From: Microbaculum sp051390635
GTDB taxonomy: Bacteria > Pseudomonadota > Alphaproteobacteria > Rhizobiales > Tepidamorphaceae
NCBI RefSeq assembly: GCF_051390635.1
Contig: NZ_JBPODT010000002.1
Span: 930,001 to 994,000 of the forward strand
Length of the DNA stretch: 64,000 bases
Reading direction: 5' to 3'
The notes under the pieces are model-generated. The model saw only the letters and a list, made by a program, of their open reading frames with translations, was not told where the DNA came from and made no database searches. The stretch's first letter is position 1; every line of letters begins with the position of its first letter. Positions 6,961-15,245 of this stretch are shown one piece after another. A program made the translations under genes and the position numbers.

Positions 6961-9192
6961 ATGAGCGAAAAAGTGACCATGGAACCGTATTTGAAAATCG
7001 CTGAAGCAAACGAGGTAGCCGAGCCGGTTGCCCCGATACAGTCCTTCGAGGACTGGATGGCGTCGCCGGACCGCTTCATTAATCGCGAGCTGTCGTGGCT
7101 CGGGTTCAACCGGCGGGTGCTCGAAGAGGCCTACAATCCCGGCCATCCTTTGCTGGAACGCCTGCGTTTCCTCTCCATTTCGGCCAACAACCTCGACGAG
7201 TTCTTCATGGTCCGTGTCGCCGGTCTGAAGGGGCAGGAGCGGGAGGGCATCACGACCCCCAGCCAGGACGGGCTGACGCCGCGCCAGCAATTGGCGAGGA
7301 TCGGCGAAGGCGTCCGCGAACTGACGGAAGACCAGCAGAGGACGCTGACGACGTTGCGGCGCGAACTGGGCGATGTCGGTGTCGTCGTGATCGAGGCCGA
7401 TCAGGTGACGGCCGTCGATCGCGAGCAACTGGAACAGTACTTCCTCGACTACATTTTTCCGGTGCTGACGCCGCTGTCGATCGACCCGGCGCATCCGTTT
7501 CCGTTCATCCCGAATCTAGGCTTCACGGTCGCGCTCGAGCTGCAGCGGATCGAGGACGGTCGGGCGATGCGCGCGCTCGTGCGCATTCCAAACAAGATCG
7601 AACGCTTCGTCCCGTTGGCCGAAGGGCGCGACGAGGACGGAAACTCGACGAACCGTTTCATCCGCCTCGAAAGCCTCATCGAGCTGTTCACCGGACGTCT
7701 TTTCCCCGGCTACAAGGTGATGGGCGACGGCGCGTTCCGGGTGATCCGCGACAGTGATATCGAGCTCGAGGAAGAGGCGGAGGATCTTGTCCGCTTCTTC
7801 GAAAGCGCGCTGAAGCGCCGCCGGCGCGGTTCGGTGATCCGGCTGGAGGTCGAAACGGGAATGCCGGAAACGCTGCGCGCGTTCGTCGCCCAGGAGCTTG
7901 GCGTCGGCGAAGACGCGACGCAGGTCGTGGACGGCGTGCTTGCGCTGAGCGAGTTTTCGCAACTCGTTTCCGTCGATCGGCCGGAGCTGAAGTTTCCGCC
8001 ATATACGGCGCGCTTCCCCGAACGCATCCGCGATCACGGCGGCGATTGCTTCGCGGCGATCCGGCAGAAGGATCTGGTCGTCCACCACCCCTACGAGTCC
8101 TTCGATGTGGTGCTGCAATTCCTGCGTCAGGCTGCCGCGGATCCCGACGTGGTCGCCATCAAGCAGACGCTGTACCGCACGAGCAACGATTCACCCATCG
8201 TCCGCGCGCTCGCCGACGCGGCCGAGTCCGGCAAGTCGGTGACGGCTGTCGTCGAGCTGAAGGCGCGCTTCGACGAGGAAGCGAACATCCGCTGGGCACG
8301 CGATCTGGAGCGTGCCGGCGTGCAGGTTGTCTACGGATTCGTCGAGCTGAAGACCCACGCTAAGCTGTCCCTGGTCGTGCGCCGAGAGTCGGGTCAGCTC
8401 GCGTCATACGTGCATATCGGCACCGGCAACTACCATCCGGTTACCGCGCGCATCTACACGGATTTGTCGTTCTTCACGGTCGATCCGACGATCACCCGCG
8501 ACGTGGTGCGGATCTTCAATTTCATCACCGGATATGCCGAGCCGCAGGGGCTCGAGATGATGGCGGTTTCGCCCTACACGCTTAAGAAGACGATCCTGAA
8601 GCGCATTGACGAGGAAATCGCCCATGCTGCCGCGAAACGGCCCGCGGCGATCTGGGCAAAGATGAATTCGCTCGTCGATCCCGACGTGATCGACGCGCTT
8701 TATCGTGCCAGCCGGGGCGGCGTTCAGGTCGATCTCATCATCCGCGGCATCTGCTGCCTCAGGCCCGGAATTCCGGGCTTGTCGGACAATATTCGCGTGA
8801 AGAGCATAGTCGGTCGCTTCCTCGAGCATTCGCGCATCTGCGCGTTCGGCAACGGCCAGGCGCTGCCGTCCTCCCAGGCGCTCGTCTACATCAGCTCCGC
8901 GGACTGGATGCCGCGCAACCTCAACCGGCGGGTCGAGGCGCTGGCGCCGATCACCAATCCCACCGTGCACGCTCAGGTGCTGGACCAGATCATGGTTGCT
9001 TGTCTCGAGGACAATCAACAGAGTTGGCAGCTCTTGCCGGATGGCGATTCGGTCCGCATCATCCCCGAAACCGATGAGGCGCCGTTCAACGTCCATCATT
9101 ACTTCATGACCAATCCGAGTCTGTCGGGACGTGGTAAGTCTCTCCAGCAGCATCCCCCGAAGCCGATCGGCGGCGCGCCCCCTGACGCCTGA
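6961..9192 (+). CDS. ppk: Polyphosphate kinase PPK1
   Basis: PPK1 reversibly polymerises the terminal phosphate of ATP into polyphosphate. With the ATG at 6961 the product has 743 residues; a TTG one codon earlier and an ATG at 6979 are alternatives. The N-terminus reads FINRELSWLGFNRRVLEE, typical of PPK1. The phospho-acceptor histidine is in ELKTHAKLSL (His466) and the second catalytic histidine in EHSRICAFGN (His623); YVHIGTGNYHPVTARIY is also conserved. The gene overlaps the following ppx by 62 bases, coupling synthesis and breakdown of polyphosphate in one operon. Domain order N, head and two PLD-like domains is complete. Confidence 0.97.
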   Translation: MSEKVTMEPYLKIAEANEVAEPVAPIQSFEDWMASPDRFINRELSWLGFNRRVLEEAYNPGHPLLERLRFLSISANNLDEFFMVRVAGLKGQEREGITTPSQDGLTPRQQLARIGEGVRELTEDQQRTLTTLRRELGDVGVVVIEADQVTAVDREQLEQYFLDYIFPVLTPLSIDPAHPFPFIPNLGFTVALELQRIEDGRAMRALVRIPNKIERFVPLAEGRDEDGNSTNRFIRLESLIELFTGRLFPGYKVMGDGAFRVIRDSDIELEEEAEDLVRFFESALKRRRRGSVIRLEVETGMPETLRAFVAQELGVGEDATQVVDGVLALSEFSQLVSVDRPELKFPPYTARFPERIRDHGGDCFAAIRQKDLVVHHPYESFDVVLQFLRQAAADPDVVAIKQTLYRTSNDSPIVRALADAAESGKSVTAVVELKARFDEEANIRWARDLERAGVQVVYGFVELKTHAKLSLVVRRESGQLASYVHIGTGNYHPVTARIYTDLSFFTVDPTITRDVVRIFNFITGYAEPQGLEMMAVSPYTLKKTILKRIDEEIAHAAAKRPAAIWAKMNSLVDPDVIDALYRASRGGVQVDLIIRGICCLRPGIPGLSDNIRVKSIVGRFLEHSRICAFGNGQALPSSQALVYISSADWMPRNLNRRVEALAPITNPTVHAQVLDQIMVACLEDNQQSWQLLPDGDSVRIIPETDEAPFNVHHYFMTNPSLSGRGKSLQQHPPKPIGGAPPDA

Positions 9193-10711
9193 AGCCGCCA
9201 TCGCGCTGAACGAGGCGCCGAGCCGGCTTCAGTATCTGGAGCCGGTGGCGGTCGTCGACGTTGGCTCGAACTCCGTTCGTCTCGTCGTCTACGAGGGGCT
9301 GACGCGCTCGCCCACGCCGATTTTCAACGAGAAGGTCCTGTGCGGCCTGGGTCGCCAGGTCGCCACGAAGGGTCTCCTCGACGATGCGGCCGTCGAAATG
9401 GCGCTGCAGTCGCTTCGCCGCTTCCATGCCCTGTGCCGGCAGATCGGCGCTGCCTCAGTCCACGTGATCGCCACGGCCGCGGTCCGCGAAGCGAAGAACG
9501 GCGAGGCGTTCGTGAGCCGGGTGGCGGAAATCTTCGGCGCGCCGATTTCCGTCCTGACCGGTGCGCAGGAAGCCGAATTCTCGGCCCACGGCATCATTGC
9601 GGGCATTCACGATCCCGACGGCATCGCCGGCGACCTCGGCGGCGGCAGCCTGGAGGTCGTCGACGTAAAGGGGCATACGGTCGGGATCGGCGAAACCCTG
9701 CCGCTTGGTGGCCTGCGCCTGCGCGACCTCGCCGGCCGCTCGATGAAGAAGGCCGAGAAAATCGTCGTCGATGCGATCGACGGATCGGAAATCGTAACGC
9801 GCTGCAAGGGACGCGCGTTCTACGCGATCGGCGGCACGTTCCGCGCGCTGGTGCGGCTCCACATGGCCCAGACCGGCTATCCTCTCCACGTCATGCACGG
9901 CTACGAGCTCGACGCCGCCCAGGCGCTTGAGTTCGTCAAGCTTGTCCGCCGGGTGAAGCCCGCGTCTCTCGACTCCATCGACGCCGTATCGACCGCCCGC
10001 CGGGAGCTGCTGCCATACGGCGCGATGGTGCTGGAGCACATCCTCCGGCGCGGCGAGCCCAAGTGCATCATTTCCTCCGCGCTCGGTGTCCGCGAGGGCC
10101 TGCTCTACACCCTGCTCGATGACGAGACGCGTCAGACCGATCCCTTGCTGGCGGCCTGCGCCGAACTTGGCTATCTGCGCTCCCGCTCGCCGCGTTTCGC
10201 CCGCGAGCTGTGCTACTGGACCGACCAGTTCATGGTGTCGAGCGGCCTCGAGGAGACCGAGGAGGAGAGGCGCCTGCGCCACGCCGCGTGCCTGCTCGCC
10301 GATATCGGCTGGCGGTCCCATCCCGACTATCGGGGCGGCCACAGTCTCAATATCATCGCCTATGCGGCCTTTGCCGGCATCGACCACCCCGGACGCGCCT
10401 ACATGGCGCTCGCTGTCTATTACCGGCATTCCGGATTGTCGGACGAACATGTCAGCCCGCGTATCCGCGAACTCGCCACCGCGCGCATGATCGACCGCGC
10501 CCGCATCCTCGCCGCAGCCCTGCGTGTCGCCTACCTGATCAGCGGCGCCATGCCCGGCGTCATCGACAAGGCGGAACTCGCCGTCGAGCACGGAACCGTG
10601 ACCCTGCATCTGCCCGGAGAGCTTGCCGCCCTGAACGGGTCGCGCGTCCTGACCCGGCTCAAGCAGCTCGCCAAGCTGATCGGCCGCCGCGCCGAGATCG
10701 TCGCCGGTTGA
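9131..10711 (+). CDS. ppx: Exopolyphosphatase / guanosine pentaphosphatase family protein Ppx
   Basis: The 526-residue enzyme belongs to the actin-like Ppx/GppA family, which removes terminal phosphates from polyphosphate or converts pppGpp to ppGpp. The phosphate-1 motif is AVVDVGSNSVRLVVYEG (about 38-54) and the phosphate-2 motif GDLGGGSLEVV (about 165-175). A C-terminal HD-like region contains HAACLLADIGWRSHPDY. The GTG at 9131 lies inside ppk; no other reasonable start exists before the first motif, so the 62-base overlap looks real. Which of the two activities dominates cannot be told from sequence. Confidence 0.94.
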   Translation: MVSLSSSIPRSRSAARPLTPEAAIALNEAPSRLQYLEPVAVVDVGSNSVRLVVYEGLTRSPTPIFNEKVLCGLGRQVATKGLLDDAAVEMALQSLRRFHALCRQIGAASVHVIATAAVREAKNGEAFVSRVAEIFGAPISVLTGAQEAEFSAHGIIAGIHDPDGIAGDLGGGSLEVVDVKGHTVGIGETLPLGGLRLRDLAGRSMKKAEKIVVDAIDGSEIVTRCKGRAFYAIGGTFRALVRLHMAQTGYPLHVMHGYELDAAQALEFVKLVRRVKPASLDSIDAVSTARRELLPYGAMVLEHILRRGEPKCIISSALGVREGLLYTLLDDETRQTDPLLAACAELGYLRSRSPRFARELCYWTDQFMVSSGLEETEEERRLRHAACLLADIGWRSHPDYRGGHSLNIIAYAAFAGIDHPGRAYMALAVYYRHSGLSDEHVSPRIRELATARMIDRARILAAALRVAYLISGAMPGVIDKAELAVEHGTVTLHLPGELAALNGSRVLTRLKQLAKLIGRRAEIVAG

Positions 10712-10717
10712 GGCTCG

Positions 10718-11950
10718 TCAGCTCTCGGCACTTTCCGGCGTCTTGCCCTTTCGGCGCGGCTTGCGCCGGCGGGTGGTCTTGGGCCGAGGCGGGGGCGCGT
10801 CCCGCGGCTCGAATGTCAACCGGTGCCCGTCGACGGCGACAGCGAGTTCGCCGCGTTTCAGCGCCAGAGCCATGTCTCCGAAGATCTCGCGACGCCAGCC
10901 CTTGAGGGCGGGCACGTCGGCCTCGTCGTCGGCGGCAATGGCCTCGATGTCGTCGCTGGTGGCGACCAGACGCGAAGCGACCTTGTTCTGCGCGGCAACG
11001 CCCTTGAGCAGCACCTTGAGCAGGTCCGACACCGGACCGGATACCCGCTGCGGGCCGTCATTGCGGGGCAGGGCGGGAAGGTCTTCCACGGGAAGCTTGC
11101 GGATCTCCTGGACGATCTTGAGGATCGCCCGTCCCCCGGCGGACCGCTCGTAGCCTTTCGGCACCGCCCGCAGGCGCGCGAGGGCGGCCTCGCTGTCGGG
11201 GGAATGCAGGGCAATCTCGTATAGCGCATCATCCTTCAACACCCGCCCGCGCGGTACGTCGCGGGACTGCGCCTCCTTCTCCCGCCACTCCGCGATGGCC
11301 ATGAGAACGGCAAAGTCGCGCGGCTTGCGCACCTTGAGCTTCAGGCGCTTCCAGGCTTGCGCCGGATCGGTGCTGTAGGTCTCCGGTGAGGTGAGGATGT
11401 CCATTTCCTCTCGGATCCACTCGCGCCGGCCGACCCGGTCCACCTCTCCCTGCAATTTCTCGTAGATCGGTACCAGGTGGATGACGTCGGCCGCCGCGTA
11501 GGACAGCTGGGCTTCGCTCAGCGGACGCCGCGACCAGTCGGTGAACCGGTGGCTCTTGTCGATCGACGCATCGGCGATTTCCCGAACCAGCGCCTCGTAG
11601 CCGACCGACTCGCCGTGACCGCAGACGGCGGCGGCGACCTGCGTGTCGAACAGCGGGTGCGGGATCAGGCCGCCAAGGTGATGAACGATCTCGACGTCCT
11701 GACGGGCGGCGTGGAAGACCTTCACCACCGTTTCGTCGGCCATCAGGTCGAAGAACGGCTTCAGGTCGAGATCGGACGACAGTGTGTCGATCAGGGCCAC
11801 CTGGCCATCTGGCGAGCCGAGCTGGATAAGGCAGAGCTTCGGCCAGAACGTGACGTCGCGCATGAATTCGGTGTCGACGGCAACGAAGTCGTGTTTCGCC
11901 ATTTCTTCGCAGGTTTTGGCGAGTTTTTTTGTTTTCGTGATCAGTTCCAT
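10718..11950 (-). CDS. rnd: Ribonuclease D
   Basis: A 410-residue 3'-5' exoribonuclease that trims tRNA precursors. The DEDD active site is visible: VAVDTEFMRD (Exo I), KVFHAARQDVEIVHHL (Exo II) and SYAAADVIHLVPIYEKL (Exo III with the Tyr of the DEDDy class). HRDC-type helical domains follow (about 205-290 and beyond), and the protein ends in a basic tail rich in Arg and Lys (RRRKPRRKGK). The ATG at 11950 gives MELITKTKKLAKTCEEMA, matching family N-termini. It follows the MFS gene by 7 bases on the minus strand and is convergent with ppx. Confidence 0.95.
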   Translation of the reverse strand: MELITKTKKLAKTCEEMAKHDFVAVDTEFMRDVTFWPKLCLIQLGSPDGQVALIDTLSSDLDLKPFFDLMADETVVKVFHAARQDVEIVHHLGGLIPHPLFDTQVAAAVCGHGESVGYEALVREIADASIDKSHRFTDWSRRPLSEAQLSYAAADVIHLVPIYEKLQGEVDRVGRREWIREEMDILTSPETYSTDPAQAWKRLKLKVRKPRDFAVLMAIAEWREKEAQSRDVPRGRVLKDDALYEIALHSPDSEAALARLRAVPKGYERSAGGRAILKIVQEIRKLPVEDLPALPRNDGPQRVSGPVSDLLKVLLKGVAAQNKVASRLVATSDDIEAIAADDEADVPALKGWRREIFGDMALALKRGELAVAVDGHRLTFEPRDAPPPRPKTTRRRKPRRKGKTPESAES

Positions 11951-11957
11951 GAGAATC

Positions 11958-13205
11958 CTATGAACGAGGCGTCCAAGTGTGACGTTTTTCGTTGCGTTCG
12001 GCGAGACGGAATATCGCCGGAGAGGTTCTAAGCAGCGCGACGAACCGTGTTCGCGCGGCGCGTGGGATGCGCTGGCCGGCGGCAATACGCCACAGCGCCA
12101 CGACGACGAAGCTGGCGTGTACGACGCTGGTGAACACGAACAGCGCGGATGCACCGTAGCGCTCCATCACCCAGGAGGAAACGAGCGGGCCGGCCATGGC
12201 CCCTACGGCGAAGAAGAAGGTCAGTCCCGCCGCCAGCAGTACGTATTGCCCGGGGGCGGCGAGGTCGTTGGCATGAGCCGCCGACAGCGAATACAGCGGT
12301 AGCGCGAAGGCGCCGAACAGGAAGATGCCGAGATAGAGCTGCCAGGCCGCGCCGACCGGCACGGTCGTCAGGTAGATGCCGGCAAGGATCGCGCCCGTCG
12401 TGGCGGCGAGCAGCGCCCAGCGGCGGTCGAGCTTGTCGGAAAATATGCCGAGCGGCATCTGCAGGGCAGCGCCACCGACGATCCCGGCACCCATGAAGGT
12501 CGCGATCTGGGCGACGTCGAGCCCCATGTCCTGGGCGTAGAGCGGACCGATCAGCCGGAAGGACGAATTGGTCAGCCCGATCGTCACGCAGCCGATGCTG
12601 GCGAGCGGTGAGATGCGCCATACCGCGCGCAGGTCGAAGCGGAACGCCTCCGGCGGGGCCGGCAGGGTCCGGTCGGCGACCGCCACCGGGACGAGGGAGA
12701 GGGCGAAGAACATCGCCACGATCGCGAACAGCTCGAAGCCGCCCGCCCCGAATGCCGGGATCAGGTACTGCGCCCCCGTGACGGCCCCGAGGTCGATCAG
12801 CCGGTAGATGCTCAGGACCCGGGCGCGGTCCGTCTTCCCGGCGCTGGCGTTCAGCCAGCTCTCCATGACCGTGAACAGGCCGGAGAAGCAGAACCCCATG
12901 GCGAATCGCAGCACGATCCACGCCCAGGCGTCGACGACGAGCACCAGCGCCAGCGTGCCCGCCGACGCGATCGCCGCGAGCGCGGCGAAGGTGCGGATGT
13001 GCCCGACGGCCTCGACCAGGCGCGGCGCATATACGCAGGCGACGATGAACCCGCCGAAATAGCTCGTTCCCATCAGACCGATCAGCCAGGGGTCGAATCC
13101 GGCGATCGAACCGCGCAGCGCGATCATCGTGCCTTGCACGCCGTTTCCGGCGAGCAGTATTCCGGCCGTGAGAAGCAGAGGGGCGAGCGGGCGTAGCGGA
13201 GTCAT
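11958..13205 (-). CDS. MFS transporter (YcaD-like)
   Basis: A 415-residue major facilitator with about 12 hydrophobic segments and a cytoplasmic loop carrying the conserved GIFSDKLDRRWALL (second-half motif A). The N-terminal half has GTSYFGGFIVACVYAPRLVEAVGHIR. ESWLNA in the fourth to fifth helices is typical of YcaD-like carriers. The substrate is unknown. It is the first gene of a likely pair with rnd (7-base gap) and is divergent from aspS, with about 114 bases between the starts. Confidence 0.88.
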   Translation of the reverse strand: MTPLRPLAPLLLTAGILLAGNGVQGTMIALRGSIAGFDPWLIGLMGTSYFGGFIVACVYAPRLVEAVGHIRTFAALAAIASAGTLALVLVVDAWAWIVLRFAMGFCFSGLFTVMESWLNASAGKTDRARVLSIYRLIDLGAVTGAQYLIPAFGAGGFELFAIVAMFFALSLVPVAVADRTLPAPPEAFRFDLRAVWRISPLASIGCVTIGLTNSSFRLIGPLYAQDMGLDVAQIATFMGAGIVGGAALQMPLGIFSDKLDRRWALLAATTGAILAGIYLTTVPVGAAWQLYLGIFLFGAFALPLYSLSAAHANDLAAPGQYVLLAAGLTFFFAVGAMAGPLVSSWVMERYGASALFVFTSVVHASFVVVALWRIAAGQRIPRAARTRFVALLRTSPAIFRLAERNEKRHTWTPRS

Positions 13206-13319
13206 CTGCTTGCCTTATAGCAGAGCCGGCCGATACCGCACCCGGTATTGACATTCCTATGCCCCTATGCGCCTCTCCGCCCCGATTTCCACCCTTTATC
13301 CGCGACCCGCGAGGACGAA

Positions 13320-15143
13320 ATGCACGCCTATCGTACCCATACCTGTGGCGCACTGCGCGAAGCCGATGTCGACACGACCGCGCGCCTGTCGGGCTGGGTA
13401 CATCGCGTTCGCGATCACGGCGGTCTCCTGTTCATCGACTTGCGTGACCACCACGGCATAACCCAGTGTGTTGCCGATCCGGATTCGCCCGCTTTCGCCG
13501 ATGCTGAGATGTTGCGCGCCGAATGGGTCGTGCGCATCGACGGCAAGGTCCGGCACCGGCCGGAGGAGACGGTCAATCCGGGACTGCCGACGGGCGCGAT
13601 CGAGATGTTCATCTCCGAGATCGAGGTGCTGGGCGCGGCCGCGGAGCTGCCGCTGCCGGTCTTCGGCGAACCGGACTATCCGGAAGAGACCCGCCTCAAG
13701 TACCGGTTCCTCGACCTGCGCCGCGAGAAGCTGCACAACAACATCGTCAAGCGCGCGCAGATCATCTCGTCGCTGCGCCGGCGCATGACCGATCAGGGCT
13801 TCATCGAGTTCCAGACGCCGATCCTGACCGCGTCGAGCCCCGAGGGCGCCCGCGACTATCTGGTGCCCTCGCGCGTGCATCCGGGCAAGTTCTACGCCCT
13901 GCCGCAGGCGCCGCAGCAGTTCAAGCAGCTCACCATGATCGCCGGCTTCGACCGCTACTTCCAGATCGCGCCCTGTTTCCGCGACGAGGACGCGCGCGCC
14001 GACCGCTCTCCCGGTGAGTTCTACCAGCTCGATATCGAGATGAGCTTCGTCACCCAGGACGATGTGTTTGCCGCCGTCGAGCCGGTGCTGCGCGGCGTCT
14101 TCGAGGAATTCGGCGGCGACAAGCACGTGACCGGCGAGTTCCCGCGCATCCCGTGGTGGGAGGCCATGCGCAAATACGGCACCGACAAGCCCGACCTGCG
14201 CAATCCGATCGTCATGCAGGACGTCTCGAAGCACTTCTACGGGTCCGGGTTCCGCATCTTCGCCGAGCAGCTCAAGGACTACGCCAGCCTCGATCACGTC
14301 GAAGAATACGACCGCGAGCATTTCTACAAGAACCACTGCCGCGTCTGGGCCATTCCGGCAAAGGGTGGCGGCAGCCGCGCCTTCTGCGACCGGATGAACG
14401 CCTGGGCGCAGGCCGAGGGGCAGCCCGGTCTCGGCTACATCATGTTCCGCGACGGCGAGGGCGCCGGCCCGATAGCCAAGAACATCGGCCCGGAGCGTTG
14501 CGAGGCGATCCGCCAGCAGCTCGACCTGGCCGACGGCGACGCCGTGTTCTTCGCCGCCGGCATCCCGCGCAACTTCGCCGATTTCGCCGGCCGCGCGCGC
14601 AAGAAGGTGGGCGAGGATCTGAAGCTGATAGACGAGGACCGCTTCGAGTTCTGCTGGATCGTCGATTTCCCGATGTTCGAGTGGAACGAGGAGGAGAAGA
14701 GGGTAGACTTCTCCCATAACCCGTTCTCGATGCCGCAGGGCGAGCTCGGCGCGCTGGAAGCGCTCGATCCCCTGCAGGTGCTCGCCTACCAGTACGACGT
14801 GGTGTGTAACGGCGTGGAACTGTCTTCGGGCGCGATCCGGAACCACAAGCCCGAGATCATGCGCAAGGCCTTCGAAATCGCCGGATATGGCGAGGAGGTG
14901 CTGCAGGAGAAGTTCGGCGGCATGCTGCGCGCGCTTCAGTACGGCGCCCCGCCGCATGGCGGCATCGCACCCGGCGTCGACCGTATCGTCATGCTGCTCT
15001 GCGGCGAGGAGAACCTGCGCGAAGTCGTCATGTTCCCGATGAACCAGCAGGCGCAGGACCTGATGATGGGGGCGCCCTCGGAGGTCACCAACCAGCAGCT
15101 TCGCGAACTGCACATTCGTCTTGCTCCGCCGCCGAAGAGCTGA
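13320..15143 (+). CDS. aspS: Aspartyl-tRNA synthetase
   Basis: A 607-residue class II synthetase charging tRNA-Asp (and possibly tRNA-Asn if non-discriminating). The N-terminal OB fold starts LSGWVHRVRDHGGLLFIDLR. Motif 2 is FRDEDARADRSPGEFYQLDIE and motif 3 GVDRIVMLLCGEENLREVV; the bacterial GAD insertion lies between them (about 295-430). The ATG at 13320 gives MHAYRTHTCGALREADV, the normal start. An AGGACGAA precedes it. A TTGACA lies 67 bases upstream but without a good -10 at the right distance. Length fits bacterial AspRS (about 590). Confidence 0.97.
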   Translation: MHAYRTHTCGALREADVDTTARLSGWVHRVRDHGGLLFIDLRDHHGITQCVADPDSPAFADAEMLRAEWVVRIDGKVRHRPEETVNPGLPTGAIEMFISEIEVLGAAAELPLPVFGEPDYPEETRLKYRFLDLRREKLHNNIVKRAQIISSLRRRMTDQGFIEFQTPILTASSPEGARDYLVPSRVHPGKFYALPQAPQQFKQLTMIAGFDRYFQIAPCFRDEDARADRSPGEFYQLDIEMSFVTQDDVFAAVEPVLRGVFEEFGGDKHVTGEFPRIPWWEAMRKYGTDKPDLRNPIVMQDVSKHFYGSGFRIFAEQLKDYASLDHVEEYDREHFYKNHCRVWAIPAKGGGSRAFCDRMNAWAQAEGQPGLGYIMFRDGEGAGPIAKNIGPERCEAIRQQLDLADGDAVFFAAGIPRNFADFAGRARKKVGEDLKLIDEDRFEFCWIVDFPMFEWNEEEKRVDFSHNPFSMPQGELGALEALDPLQVLAYQYDVVCNGVELSSGAIRNHKPEIMRKAFEIAGYGEEVLQEKFGGMLRALQYGAPPHGGIAPGVDRIVMLLCGEENLREVVMFPMNQQAQDLMMGAPSEVTNQQLRELHIRLAPPPKS

Positions 15144-15245
15144 CGACAGGGCTGACAGCGAAAACCCGACCAGGCCCGGATCGGGGTGTTTTCGCCCAAG
15201 CCATCGCGGTTGAAACAGGGCAAGCGGAAGCGGGAGAACGAGACC

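Noticed and set aside
13248..13253. Perfect TTGACA upstream of aspS
   Set aside because: No -10-like hexamer is found at 15-19 bases; the nearest TATGCG is only 12 bases away, so I do not call a promoter.
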